64,000 bases of DNA from an uncultured Naasia sp. (GTDB taxonomy: Bacteria; Actinomycetota; Actinomycetes; Actinomycetales; Microbacteriaceae), in NCBI GenBank assembly GCA_913778905.1, contig CAJYYA010000008.1, positions 1-64,000 on the forward strand, given 5' to 3'. Shown piece by piece: positions 17,081 through 25,905 of the stretch. The translations under genes and the position numbers were made by a program. Under the pieces are notes generated by a model. That model was not told where the DNA came from. It ran no database searches and saw only the letters and a program-made list of their open reading frames with translations. Position 1 is the stretch's first letter, and every line of letters starts with the position of its first letter.

Positions 17081-17622
17081 GAGACGACTCCTATCGATGC
17101 GGCGACGGCTCGGGTGGCGGAGATCGCCGAAGCCAGGTCGGCGTGGTCCCCGGGGGTGGAGACGAGGAGTTGAACGTCGGCGCAGGACTCGCCCGCACCG
17201 TCGGAGGCGGGCTTGCAGGTGTGGAGGAACAGGACGCTGTCGGGGTCCTGTTCGGCATCGAAGCCCGTGACGACGATCGACGAGCTTCCGTCCGGCGAGT
17301 CGAATGTGACGACGTTCGCGAGGATCCCGCTGGCCTGCGCGGTCTCGTCGTCGACATCCGTGTTCCACTCGCCCGAGAGGTACCAGCCCTGCGGCGCGAC
17401 GAGGCTGACGTCGTCACCTGTCTCCGCGGCGATGGTGACGCGCTGATAGACGCCGATAGCGCCCTCGGCGGCAGCGGGCAGAAGCGGAGGAACGGCGACG
17501 GCCGCGGCGATCATGACCAGGTAGACACCGGCGCCGATGAGACCGAGTGTGAGGTCACGACGTACCGGCTGCGGCTCGGTCGGCGTTGGCGTCGGGGTGT
17601 CGGCGGCGGTCTGGTCGGTCAT
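17077..17622 (-). CDS. Single-pass membrane protein of unknown function, coupled to PrsW protease
   Basis: A 181-residue protein with a Thr/Pro-rich cytoplasmic start, one transmembrane helix at about 25-50 (LTLGLIGAGVYLVMIAAAVAVPPLL) and an exported domain of about 130 residues. The exported part contains two cysteines (HTCK, ESCADV) and predicted strands. No known domain is recognised. Its stop overlaps the protease start, so the two are made together. A single-pass protein beside a site-specific membrane protease could be a substrate, but this is inference. Confidence 0.65.
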   Translation of the reverse strand: MTDQTAADTPTPTPTEPQPVRRDLTLGLIGAGVYLVMIAAAVAVPPLLPAAAEGAIGVYQRVTIAAETGDDVSLVAPQGWYLSGEWNTDVDDETAQASGILANVVTFDSPDGSSSIVVTGFDAEQDPDSVLFLHTCKPASDGAGESCADVQLLVSTPGDHADLASAISATRAVAASIGVVS

Positions 17623-17782
17623 GACGCGATCCGCTCGGCGGACGCGATGCGTCGTATCTCGTCGATTCTCACGGCCTCAACCTAGGGGCCGTGATGAATG
17701 CTCCACTAGAGCTCCGGCCGAGAAATCACCTGATCACCCTCTCATTGGGGGCGCGTGTCCGACCCCGTGCGGGGGCTGGTGA

Positions 17783-19219
17783 TCAGCGCGCCGAGTACTC
17801 CCTCGCGGCCGTGCGGTACGCGTCGCGGATGACTGGCCGGAAGTCGGCCGAGGGGCGGTCGAGCACTCCGACGGGCCATGACGGGCGTTCGCCGGTCAGG
17901 GTCCAGCCCGCCTGCACCGCCGCGCCGGAGGCGACGTATTCGCCCGGGGCCGGGACCTCGACGGGGGCGTCGAACACCTGAGCGGCGATGGATCGCACCG
18001 CGGCGTTCTGAGCCGCTCCGCCGATGAGGAGGATGCGCTTTTCGCGGACCCCCGTCGCGCGGACCGCATCGAGGCCGTCGGCGAGGCCGCAGAGCAGACC
18101 CTCGACCGCCGCTCGGGCGAGGTTCGGGCGAGTCGTGCTCGCGAGCGTCATGCCGTGGAGCGAAGCGGTCGCGTCGGGCAGGTTGGGCGTGCGCTCGCCT
18201 TCGAAGTAGGGGACGAGGGTGAGCCCACCGGCTCCCGGTTCCGCTTCCGCGGCGAGGTCGCCGAGAGCCGCGTGGTCGACCGCGAGCAGGCGCGAGATGG
18301 AGTCGAGGATGCGCGCCGCGTTGAGGGTGGCGACGAGGGGGAGGAAGAGTCCTGACGCGTCCGCGAATCCCGCGACGGCGCCGGTGGTGTCGCCGGAGGG
18401 TGCGTCCGCGACGGCGAAGACCGTGCCGCTGGTGCCGATCGAGATGACCACATCGCCCTCGACCGCGCCCAGGCCGAGAGCGGCGCCCGCGTTGTCGCCC
18501 GCGCCGGGGCCGACGATGAGGCCGGCGGGCACCCCGGGGATGGTGTTCGCCACGGTCTCGCCCGCGCGATCCGCCGGGCCCAGCACGCGAGGGAGGAGCG
18601 CGTCGTGGCCGAGCGCGGCGATCAGCAGCTCGCGGTCGTAGTCGTCGTCGCCGGGGCTCCAGTAGGAGGTGCCGCTCGCGTCCGAGCGATCGGTGACGAG
18701 CGCGTCGAGCTGCGGTCCGAGCGGGGAGGAGTCGACCGGGCCGTAGCCGAGGAGTCGCCAGGTCAGCCAGTCGTGGGGGAGCGCCACAGCGGCGACGCGG
18801 GCGGCGTTCTGGGGCTCGGCGTCGCGCAGCCAGCGCAGCTTGGTGGCGGTGAAGGATGCGACGGGGACCGATCCGGTGCGACGGGCAAGTTCCTCCGCGC
18901 CGAACTCGGTGATGAGGTCGCGCGCGGCCTGCGCCGAGCGGGTGTCGTTCCAGAGGAGCGCGTCGCGGATGACCTCGCCCGACTCGTCGAGCACCACCAT
19001 CCCGTGCTGCTGGCCCGCGATCGATACCGCGGCGACATCGTCGAGTCCGCCGGCGTCAGCGATGGCCTCACCGAGCGCGCGCCACCACTCGGCGGGCGCG
19101 ACCTCGGTCCCGTCCGGGTGGGTAGCCCGTCCGACGCGGACCGTCTCCCCGGTCTCGAGGTCGCGGACGACCACCTTGCAGCTCTGGGTCGACGAGTCGA
19201 CTCCGGCGACGAGCGTCAT
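17783..19219 (-). CDS. xylB: Xylulokinase
   Basis: Phosphorylates D-xylulose to xylulose-5-phosphate for the pentose phosphate pathway. The 478-residue FGGY kinase begins [11 protein letters not shown] (Asp8, phosphate loop) and has the IAGQQHGMV segment, a GAGDNAG motif with the catalytic base, and [11 protein letters not shown]. The ATG at 19217-19219 has AGGAGAG a few bases upstream; the longer frame to 19294 crosses a 66-bp palindrome and is not credible. It lies downstream of xylA on the same strand, separated by 102 bases that hold the palindrome. Confidence 0.95.
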   Translation of the reverse strand: MTLVAGVDSSTQSCKVVVRDLETGETVRVGRATHPDGTEVAPAEWWRALGEAIADAGGLDDVAAVSIAGQQHGMVVLDESGEVIRDALLWNDTRSAQAARDLITEFGAEELARRTGSVPVASFTATKLRWLRDAEPQNAARVAAVALPHDWLTWRLLGYGPVDSSPLGPQLDALVTDRSDASGTSYWSPGDDDYDRELLIAALGHDALLPRVLGPADRAGETVANTIPGVPAGLIVGPGAGDNAGAALGLGAVEGDVVISIGTSGTVFAVADAPSGDTTGAVAGFADASGLFLPLVATLNAARILDSISRLLAVDHAALGDLAAEAEPGAGGLTLVPYFEGERTPNLPDATASLHGMTLASTTRPNLARAAVEGLLCGLADGLDAVRATGVREKRILLIGGAAQNAAVRSIAAQVFDAPVEVPAPGEYVASGAAVQAGWTLTGERPSWPVGVLDRPSADFRPVIRDAYRTAAREYSAR

Positions 19220-19250
19220 CGCTCTCCTCTTCCTGGGTGACTTCCGGCGG

Positions 19251-19316
19251 TTGCAAGGGTATTCCGGCTCAGTTGGTACGCCGCGGCGTACCAACTGAGC
19301 CGGAATACCCTTGCAA
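19251..19316. repeat. 66-bp perfect palindrome between xylA and xylB
   Basis: Bases 19251-19283 are the exact reverse complement of 19284-19316: a 33-base arm with no spacer. It lies 32 bases upstream of the xylB start and five bases after the xylA stop. As RNA it could form a very stable hairpin that ends or attenuates transcription between xylA and xylB. It could also protect the xylA message or serve as a recombination site. Confidence 0.9.
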
Positions 19317-19321
19317 GTGGG

Positions 19322-20515
19322 TCAGCGGGCGCCGAGGAGGTGCTCGGTAGCCAGCTGCTGGAGGCGGACGAAGCCGAAGCCCTTGCCGTTGAAGTACGCG
19401 TTCGCGTCGAAGTCCTCGTAGGCGCTGCGGTCGGCGAGGAGCTCGGTGTAGCTCTCGCCCTCACCGAGGGTCGGGGTGGACAGCCCGTCGACGCGGGCGG
19501 CGGCGAGCGCCTCCTGCACCTCGGGGTCGGCGCGGAAGGCCGCGGCGCGCTCCTTGAGCAGGAGGTAGGTGCGCATATTCGCGGCGGCCGACTCCCAGAC
19601 GCCGTTCTCGTCCTCGGTACGGGAGGGCTTGTAGTCGAAGTGACGGGGGCCGTCGTAGGCGGGCACGCCGCCGGGGCCGCCGTTCTCGAGGAGGTCGACG
19701 AGCGAGAACGCGTTGTGGAGGTCGCCGTGACCGAAGACGAGGTCCTGGTCGTACTTGATGCCACGCTGGCCGTTGAGATCGATGTGGTAGAGCTTGCCGT
19801 GGTAGAGCGCCTGGGCGATTCCAGCGGTGAAGTTGAGGCCCGCCATCTGCTCGTGGCCGACCTCGGGGTTCACGCCGACGAGCTCAGGACGCTCGAGGCT
19901 GTCGATGAATGCGATCGCGTGGCCGAGGGTCGGCAGCAGGATGTCGCCGCGGGGCTCGTTCGGCTTGGGCTCGATCGCGAAGCGGATGTCGTAACCCTTG
20001 TCGGTGACGTAGTCGCCGAGCATGTTGACGCCCTCGCGGTAGCGCTCGAGCGCGCCGCGGATGTCCTTGGCCGAGTCGTACTCGGCGCCTTCGCGGCCAC
20101 CCCACATGACGAAGGTCTTCGCGCCCAGCTCGGCGGCCAGGTCGAGGTTGCGCATGACCTTGCGCAGCGCGAAGCGGCGCACGGCGCGGTCGTTGGAGGT
20201 GAAGCCGCCGTCCTTGAAGACAGGGGCGCTGAAGAGATTGGTGGTCACCATGGGGACGGTCAGCCCGGTGTCGGCCATGGCCTGCTTGAGGCGGTCGATC
20301 TGGGTCTGGCGCTCCGCGTCGGTGGAACCGAAGGCGAAGAGGTCGTCGTCGTGGAAGGTGAGGCCGTAGGCGCCCAGCTCGGTGAGCTTCTCGACGACGT
20401 GCACGACGTCGAGGGCTGCGCGGGTGGGCCCGCCGAAGGGGTCGGCGCCGTTGTAACCGACGGTCCACAGACCGAACGAGAACTTGTCAGCGGGCGTGGG
20501 CGTGGGTCCGGTCAC
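19322..20515 (-). CDS. xylA: Xylose isomerase
   Basis: Interconverts D-xylose and D-xylulose with divalent metal. The 397-residue protein has the short-N-terminus form usual in Actinobacteria. Visible motifs are [23 protein letters not shown] (catalytic His), [30 protein letters not shown] and HIDLNGQRG, which supply the metal ligands. The GTG at 20513-20515 follows AAGGAAG by six bases. The longer frame from 20572 begins at the promoter. It is divergent from a ROK regulator, a common xylose arrangement. Confidence 0.97.
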   Translation of the reverse strand: MTGPTPTPADKFSFGLWTVGYNGADPFGGPTRAALDVVHVVEKLTELGAYGLTFHDDDLFAFGSTDAERQTQIDRLKQAMADTGLTVPMVTTNLFSAPVFKDGGFTSNDRAVRRFALRKVMRNLDLAAELGAKTFVMWGGREGAEYDSAKDIRGALERYREGVNMLGDYVTDKGYDIRFAIEPKPNEPRGDILLPTLGHAIAFIDSLERPELVGVNPEVGHEQMAGLNFTAGIAQALYHGKLYHIDLNGQRGIKYDQDLVFGHGDLHNAFSLVDLLENGGPGGVPAYDGPRHFDYKPSRTEDENGVWESAAANMRTYLLLKERAAAFRADPEVQEALAAARVDGLSTPTLGEGESYTELLADRSAYEDFDANAYFNGKGFGFVRLQQLATEHLLGAR

Positions 20516-20570
20516 GGGGACTTCCTTGTCGCTGGGCGTCGCGAGGACGCGAATTGTTGCGTGTGAGTAC

Positions 20571-20598
20571 ATATTACGGCCGATGGCGGATGACGCAA
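20571..20598 (-). promoter_or_regulatory. xylA promoter
   Basis: On the minus strand, TTGCGT (20593-20598) and TAATAT (20571-20576) are spaced by 16 bases. They are good -35/-10 matches about 55 bases before the xylA GTG. They overlap the likely promoter of the divergent regulator, so a bound repressor could block both. Confidence 0.6.
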
Positions 20599-20618
20599 AC
20601 GCTCACATCCGGATACAG
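20591..20618 (+). promoter_or_regulatory. Promoter of the ROK regulator
   Basis: TGACGC (20591-20596) and TACAGT (20613-20618) are spaced by 16 bases, 25 bases before the GTG at 20644. The -35 box coincides with the xylA -35 box on the other strand. Confidence 0.4.
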
Positions 20619-20643
20619 TGACGACGCACTGAGGGGACAACAC

Positions 20644-21819
20644 GTGGTGGCTGCTGGATCGAATCTCGACGGGGTCCGTCGATCGAACCTCGCCGCGGTG
20701 CTCTCGCTCGTGCACCGCGAAGGCGGCCTGTCGCGGTCCGAGCTGACGGCGCGACTCGGCGTGAACCGGTCCACCATCGCCGTGCTCGTCGGCGAGTTGA
20801 GTGAGTACGGCCTGGTCTACGAGGACGTTCCCGAGATCCATGGCCGAGTGGGCAGGCCTTCACCCGTCGTCCGGCCGGCGAGACGTCCCGTCGTCGTGGC
20901 CGTGAATCCCGAGATCGATTTCGTGTCGATGGCTCTGGTCGGGCTGTCGGGGCGCGTCGAGCACCGCATCCTCCGTGAGGTGGATCGGGCGCCCGGTCCC
21001 GAGGCCGTCGTCGCGATGGTCGCCGCGGAACTCACCGGCGAGCTCGGCGCGGCCCTCGGCGACAGAACCCCCTTCGGGATCGGGTTCGCGGTCCCGGGAA
21101 TCGTGCGGGCCAGTGACGGGATGGTGCGGTGGGCTCCGCATCTCGAATGGCGCGAGGCTCCCCTAACACAGCTCATGACCCGCGCGACGGGGATCCCCGC
21201 GGTCGCGGGCAACGACGCCAATCTCGGCGCGCTCGCGGAGAGGCTGTTCGGCGCGGGGCGCGGATCGGACGACATCGTGTATCTCAACGGCGGTGCCTCG
21301 GGGATCGGTGGCGGAGTCATCGCCGGTGGTCGTCCGCTCGGCGGTGTCTCGGGCTACGCCGGCGAGTTCGGCCAGAACCGTCCCGGTGTCCGGGACCTCG
21401 CCGACCGCCTCACGGACGACGGCGTGCTCGAGCAGGAGGTCAGCCGTGCCCGGCTGCTGGAGCTGCTTAGACGCGATCACGTGGCCGAGACGGATCTCGG
21501 CCGCCTCGTTCTGGGATCCGACGATCCCGCGCTCGCGGCGGAGGTGGCGCGACAGGCGCGGGTGCTCGCGGCAGCAATGGGTAACGCCATCAACGTGCTC
21601 AACCCGCAGAAGGTCATTCTCGGCGGGTTCCTGGCCGTCCTGCATGCCGCCGATCCCGCCACTGTCGATGCTCTCGTCGCGGATCACACGATCGGGGCCG
21701 CGGCCGAGGATGTCGAGATCCTGGAGGCGGCCCTGGTCCAGGACCGCCTGCTCATCGGAGCCGCCGAGCTCGCCTTCGCCGCGCTCCTCGGAGATCCCGC
21801 CGGGGTGGCAGAGCTCTAG
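20644..21819 (+). CDS. ROK family transcriptional regulator (XylR-like)
   Basis: A 391-residue protein with an N-terminal winged helix (about 10-65, including LSRSELTARLGVNRSTIAVLVGEL) and a C-terminal sugar-kinase-like ROK domain with GNDANLGALAE and a GGASGIGGGVIAGG phosphate loop. Its place opposite xylA suggests xylose-responsive repression. The cysteine-rich zinc motif usual in ROK proteins is missing: after AGEFGQN the sequence runs RPGVRDLADR with no Cys. The GTG at 20644 has GAGGGG seven bases upstream and fits downstream of the promoter. Confidence 0.85.
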   Translation: MVAAGSNLDGVRRSNLAAVLSLVHREGGLSRSELTARLGVNRSTIAVLVGELSEYGLVYEDVPEIHGRVGRPSPVVRPARRPVVVAVNPEIDFVSMALVGLSGRVEHRILREVDRAPGPEAVVAMVAAELTGELGAALGDRTPFGIGFAVPGIVRASDGMVRWAPHLEWREAPLTQLMTRATGIPAVAGNDANLGALAERLFGAGRGSDDIVYLNGGASGIGGGVIAGGRPLGGVSGYAGEFGQNRPGVRDLADRLTDDGVLEQEVSRARLLELLRRDHVAETDLGRLVLGSDDPALAAEVARQARVLAAAMGNAINVLNPQKVILGGFLAVLHAADPATVDALVADHTIGAAAEDVEILEAALVQDRLLIGAAELAFAALLGDPAGVAEL

Positions 21820-21942
21820 GACCCGGGATCCATGCCCGGGGCGGAATGCGAGTAGAAGTCCTGTTCCGCGCTCCTATTGACTCGATCCAGGCTGTCCCCG
21901 AGTGTGGAGGATCCGCCCTCCATTCGAATGGACCCGCCCCGC

Positions 21943-23370
21943 ATGAGCACAGCCGCCCACGGAAACGCCGACTACCGCGATCACGGATTGGAGTTCCCGC
22001 CCGGTTTCGTCATCGGCTCCGCCACCGCCTCGTACCAGATCGAGGGCGCCGCGAACGAGGACGGCCGCGGCCCGTCCATCTGGGACACGTTCTCCCACGT
22101 GTCGGGCAACATCACCGACGCCTCCACGGGTGATGTCGCCGACGACCACTACCACCGCATGGTCGAGGACCTCGACCTCATGAAGGGCCTCGGCCTGGAG
22201 TCCTACCGCTTCTCGATGGCGTGGCCGCGGATCCAGCCGACCGGATCGGGGGCCGTCGAGCAACGCGGCCTCGACTTCTACGGGCGTCTCGTGGACGGGC
22301 TGCTCGAGCGGGGCATCCGCCCCATCGCGACGCTGTACCACTGGGACCTGCCGCAGGCCCTCGAGGACGCGGGCGGGTGGCCGAACCGCGACACCGCCGA
22401 CCGCTTCGCGGACTACGCCCGCATCGCCGTCGAAGCTCTGGGCGACCGGGTGCACACCTGGACGACCCTGAACGAGCCCTGGTGCTCGTCCTACCTCGGC
22501 TACGGATCGGGCGCGCACGCCCCGGGTCGCACGGACGGAGCCGACGCGCTCGCGGCAGTGCACCACCTCAACCTCGCCCACGGCCTGGCGGTACCGATCA
22601 TCCGCGAGACGGCGACGAACGACCCCGACGTGTCGGTGACGCTCAACTTCCACGTGGCGCGCGGGTCGGGTGCGACCTCTCCCGAGGCGAAGCGCCGCAT
22701 CGAGGGCCTCGCGAACCGTGTCTTCACGGGACCGATGCTGCTCGGCGCTTACCCCGAGGACGTCATCGCCGATACGGCGGAGGTGACCGACTGGTCCTTC
22801 GTGCAGGACGGCGATCTGGAGCTCATCAACCAGAGGATCGACGTCCTCGGCGTCAACTACTACTCGACCGTGACGGTCGAGATGTGGGACGGCATCTCGC
22901 CTCGACAGAACGCCGACGGCCACAAGGATGTCGGCGGATCTCCCTGGCCGGGCAGCCGGGACGTCGAGTTCCTCGTTCAGGACGGCCCGTACACGGACAT
23001 GGGCTGGAACATCGCGCCCGACGGACTCGAGGATCTCCTGGTCGATCTGTCGGAGCAGTTCCCCGACCAGCCGCTCATGATCACCGAGAACGGCGCCGCG
23101 TTCCCCGACGTCGTCACCGACGGTCGAGTCCACGACGCGGAGCGCGTCGACTATCTCAATCGCCACTTCACGGCAGCCCATCGAGCTCTGCAGCGTGGGG
23201 TCGATCTCCGCGGCTACCAGGTGTGGTCCCTGCTCGACAACTTCGAATGGGGCTACGGCTACTCGAAGCGCTTCGGCATCGTCCGCGTCGATTACGACAC
23301 GCAGGAGCGCATCGTCAAGGACAGCGGGCACTGGCTGAGCGAGCTCATCCGCACCCGCCGCACGCCCTGA
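21943..23370 (+). CDS. GH1 family beta-glucosidase
   Basis: A retaining glycoside hydrolase of family 1, probably cytoplasmic because no signal peptide is seen. The 475-residue protein begins [19 protein letters not shown]. The acid/base Glu178 lies in TLNEP and the nucleophile Glu382 in ITENG. It likely hydrolyses cellobiose or other short beta-glucosides or xylosides, which fits the xylose genes. The start is uncertain: ATG 21943 gives the usual N-terminus, but ATG 21928 is also in frame and neither has a clear ribosome site. The gene ends just before repeat element B. Confidence 0.93.
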   Translation: MSTAAHGNADYRDHGLEFPPGFVIGSATASYQIEGAANEDGRGPSIWDTFSHVSGNITDASTGDVADDHYHRMVEDLDLMKGLGLESYRFSMAWPRIQPTGSGAVEQRGLDFYGRLVDGLLERGIRPIATLYHWDLPQALEDAGGWPNRDTADRFADYARIAVEALGDRVHTWTTLNEPWCSSYLGYGSGAHAPGRTDGADALAAVHHLNLAHGLAVPIIRETATNDPDVSVTLNFHVARGSGATSPEAKRRIEGLANRVFTGPMLLGAYPEDVIADTAEVTDWSFVQDGDLELINQRIDVLGVNYYSTVTVEMWDGISPRQNADGHKDVGGSPWPGSRDVEFLVQDGPYTDMGWNIAPDGLEDLLVDLSEQFPDQPLMITENGAAFPDVVTDGRVHDAERVDYLNRHFTAAHRALQRGVDLRGYQVWSLLDNFEWGYGYSKRFGIVRVDYDTQERIVKDSGHWLSELIRTRRTP

Positions 23371-23376
23371 CCACCC

Positions 23377-23459
23377 GCGCTCAGCAGTGATGTCAGCAAC
23401 TCAGCAGGACAAAGTCCCCGGATTCGTCCTGCTGAGGCGCTGTTCTCACTGCTGAGCGC
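23377..23459. repeat. Intergenic repeat element B, copy 1 (nested hairpins)
   Basis: The outer arms 23377-23390 and 23446-23459 (GCGCTCAGCAGTGA and its complement) pair over 14 bases. Inside, CTCAGCAGGAC (23400-23410) pairs with GTCCTGCTGAG (23426-23436). It lies exactly between the convergent beta-glucosidase and BLUF genes, where a two-way terminator is expected. A closely similar element is at 50302-50422. Confidence 0.8.
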
Positions 23460-23516
23460 CGGGTCGAGGCCGGGGTTTCCGTGAGCCGTCCCGCTCGGCG
23501 GACGACGGACCTCGGA

Positions 23517-24059
23517 TCAGGCCTCGGGAGCGGGAGTTCCCGACGGGCGCGTGCGCTCCTCGCGGATGGCGAACCAGCGGGCGACATCCGACATCGCACC
23601 GTGCGCCGAGCGGTCGTCGCCGCTCTTGGAGACGTCGACGAACGACTTGCGGAGGCCCGGGATCTCCTCGACCTCGTCCGGCGCGACCCGCTCGAAGCCC
23701 ATCGACCACGACGGGAAGAGGCGCGCGCTGATCGGCTGACGGAAACGGATCTGGAAGTCGTCGTGGCGGGGATCGGCGGCGATGATGTCGATGCGCTCCG
23801 ACACGACGGGTTCGGGGCCCTCGAGGTACTGCAGGAATCTGCCATCCCGGTAGAGAAGCACCCCTGTGAGGCCGAGCCGGGCGTTGTTGCGTCGGCTCAC
23901 ATCCAGCAGTTCGGCGAGTTCGTCGTCCGAGAAGTCTTTGGCGGCGCGGCTCGAGTAGGCCACCGAGGATGCAGAGGGCATTACGGTTGAACCGGGCCCC
24001 GACGTTCCGGTGGGCCGGGTCGACTCCGACCCCGGCGTGGGCTGCTCGTGATCTGACAC
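23517..24059 (-). CDS. BLUF-domain blue-light photoreceptor
   Basis: A 180-residue stand-alone BLUF protein that should bind FAD and respond to blue light. The domain covers about residues 27-125: SVAYSSRA with the critical Tyr, SRRNNARLGLTGVLLY with the flavin-binding Asn, and FLQYLEGP with the key Gln. The 50 C-terminal residues hold no recognised output domain, so signalling should be by protein contact, as in short BLUF proteins. The N-terminal 26 residues are polar and Pro/Ser-rich; an internal ATG at residue 27 is possible. No partner gene is obvious. Confidence 0.85.
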   Translation of the reverse strand: MSDHEQPTPGSESTRPTGTSGPGSTVMPSASSVAYSSRAAKDFSDDELAELLDVSRRNNARLGLTGVLLYRDGRFLQYLEGPEPVVSERIDIIAADPRHDDFQIRFRQPISARLFPSWSMGFERVAPDEVEEIPGLRKSFVDVSKSGDDRSAHGAMSDVARWFAIREERTRPSGTPAPEA

Positions 24060-24197
24060 CCCTTGAAAGTACCGGGTGTTTCAGACAATCCGGTGAGTCC
24101 GCTGCCAGCACGCGCGAACCGGCTCACTATTGCCGACACCTGTTGGTTACGTCGCTAGATTGAGATGTGGTGCGTCCGACGCGCGCCGAGGAGAGAA

Positions 24198-25445
24198 GTG
24201 ACAACAGCGACCGGCCCGGCACCCGTCATCCACCCCGGCAATCTCCTCTCGCGGAACCGTCGCCTCCTCTACGTGCTCGTACTCGGAGCCCTCGTCGGCC
24301 TGGGGCCTTTCACGATCGACCTCTACCTCCCGGCGTTCCCCGCGCTCGCCGACGACTTCGGGGTGGGTGACGCCGCGATCCAGCTGACGCTGACCGGTAC
24401 GACGATCGGGTTCGCGCTCGGGCAGCTCATCGTGGGCCCCTGGAGCGACCGGGTCGGTCGACGCATCCCCCTATTCGTCGCGACGGGCCTCCACGTCGTC
24501 GCCTCGGTCATGGCGGCCATGGCGCCGGACGTCTACCTGCTGATGGTGTTCCGTGTCCTGCAGGGTGTCGGCGCCGCGGGTGGCGGTGTCGTCGCCATGG
24601 CGATCGTCCGCGACCTCTTCGGCGGGCGCCCTCTCGTCAAGATGCTCGCTCGGCTGGCGCTCGTCACGTCGCTCGCGCCGGTCATCGCCCCGCTCGTCGG
24701 AAGCCAGCTGCTGCGGATCATGGAGTGGCGTGGAATCTTCGTCATCCTGTCGATCTACGGAACAGTCATGCTGGTCGCCGCGGTCCTGTCCGTTCACGAG
24801 ACCCGGCCCCGCGATCGGGAGATCCCCTCGGGGCACTCGACCATGCGCGAACGCTACCGCGCGCTCTTCACCGATCGGATCTTCATCGGCGTCGCAGTGC
24901 TCGGCGGCATGCAGTTCTCCGGCCTGTTCGCCTATCTGTCGAGCTCATCGTTCCTCTTCCAAGAGGTCTACGGACTCGACGCCCAGCAGTTCGGGCTGCT
25001 GTTCGGCATCAACTCGGTCGGCATCCTCGTCGGCAATCAGACCTCGGCGCGGATCATGAAGTGGATCGGCCCCCAATGGATCCTGGCCTGCACGACGGCC
25101 GTGCAGGCTGCGGCGGCGGCTGCCATCGTCGTCGGAGGGCTGGCCGGGTGGGGATTCTTCGGGGTGACGGTCCCGCTCTTCTTCTTCATCCTGGCGTGCG
25201 GATTCGCCTTCCCCTGCGTTCAGGTCATCGCCCTCGCTCCGCACGGCGCGGAGGCCGGCACCGCTGCATCCCTTCTCGGAGCCGTCAACTTCGGGCTCTC
25301 GGGCGCGATCTCCCCGATCGTCGGCCTCCTCGGCATCAGCACGGCGGTCCCGATGGGCGCCGTCATGCTCGCGACCGGGATCGTCGCGATCCTCGCGCTG
25401 TGGCTGGTCGTGCGACCCCGGACCGTACCAGCCCTCACCGACTGA
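24198..25445 (+). CDS. MFS multidrug exporter, Bcr/CflA family
   Basis: A 415-residue, 12-helix major facilitator. The first helix carries the drug-antiporter signature LGPFTIDLYLPAFPAL, the loop between helices 2 and 3 has GPWSDRVGRR, and helix 4-5 contains RVLQGVGAAGG, all typical of Bcr/CflA proton-drug antiporters at the inner membrane. The GTG at 24198 is preceded by GAGGAGAGA. TAGATT at 24156-24161 may be the -10 element. The substrate is unknown. It converges with a Gls24-cluster membrane gene across a terminator hairpin. Confidence 0.9.
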   Translation: MTTATGPAPVIHPGNLLSRNRRLLYVLVLGALVGLGPFTIDLYLPAFPALADDFGVGDAAIQLTLTGTTIGFALGQLIVGPWSDRVGRRIPLFVATGLHVVASVMAAMAPDVYLLMVFRVLQGVGAAGGGVVAMAIVRDLFGGRPLVKMLARLALVTSLAPVIAPLVGSQLLRIMEWRGIFVILSIYGTVMLVAAVLSVHETRPRDREIPSGHSTMRERYRALFTDRIFIGVAVLGGMQFSGLFAYLSSSSFLFQEVYGLDAQQFGLLFGINSVGILVGNQTSARIMKWIGPQWILACTTAVQAAAAAAIVVGGLAGWGFFGVTVPLFFFILACGFAFPCVQVIALAPHGAEAGTAASLLGAVNFGLSGAISPIVGLLGISTAVPMGAVMLATGIVAILALWLVVRPRTVPALTD

Positions 25446-25450
25446 TCCGA

Positions 25451-25490
25451 CTGAAGCCCGCCACCCGCGGGTGCGGGGGACGGGCTTCAG
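25451..25490. terminator. Bidirectional terminator hairpin
   Basis: CTGAAGCCCG (25451-25460) is exactly complementary to CGGGCTTCAG (25481-25490). The enclosed CACCCGCGGGTG is itself a palindrome. It sits between the convergent exporter and membrane protein genes. Confidence 0.7.
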
Positions 25491-25503
25491 GTAGGCGGGT
25501 CTC

Positions 25504-25905
25504 TCAGCCGCCAGTCGCACGACGGATCAGGTCGGCGATGAACGGGACGACGTCCTGAGCTTGACTCACGCTGGCCATTGCCGTGACGACCAGAGGCCAG
25601 ACCGAACCGAACAGGTTCGCGAGGATCGCCAGCACGGCGAACAGCCACGCGGATAGGGCTCGACGGGACAGGAACGTCAGCGCGAGGAAGACGATCGACA
25701 ATCCGTAGCCGATCACGATCGTGAGAGCTATCCCGCCGACTGGGACGTCGAGGGCTCCGGCCACGGTCGCGTCGGCGGTGCCGATGAGACCCAAGACGGG
25801 GAGTAGGACTCCCAGCAGGAGGAGAGCGCACACGACCACCGCGGTGATCAGTGCCGCCCAGACGGACCTCGGACGGCGGAGACCGCTGCCGGAGGTCGCC
25901 CTCAT
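25504..25905 (-). CDS. Membrane protein at the end of the Gls24 cluster
   Basis: A 133-residue protein with three hydrophobic segments (about 15-40, 57-77, 85-115) and no recognised domain. Its ATG overlaps the stop of the Asp23/Gls24-domain gene upstream by four bases (ATGA), so it is co-translated with that gene. By analogy with AmaP, which anchors Asp23 to the Staphylococcus membrane, it may serve as an anchor or partner. That is inference. Confidence 0.6.
   Translation of the reverse strand: MRATSGSGLRRPRSVWAALITAVVVCALLLLGVLLPVLGLIGTADATVAGALDVPVGGIALTIVIGYGLSIVFLALTFLSRRALSAWLFAVLAILANLFGSVWPLVVTAMASVSQAQDVVPFIADLIRRATGG

Noticed and set aside
20554-20643. Longer N-terminus for the ROK regulator
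   Set aside because: It would start in the -10 region of xylA and upstream of the regulator's own promoter; GTG 20644 has a ribosome site.
21877-23331. A 485-codon minus-strand frame across the beta-glucosidase
   Set aside because: The plus strand holds a complete GH1 enzyme with both catalytic glutamates.
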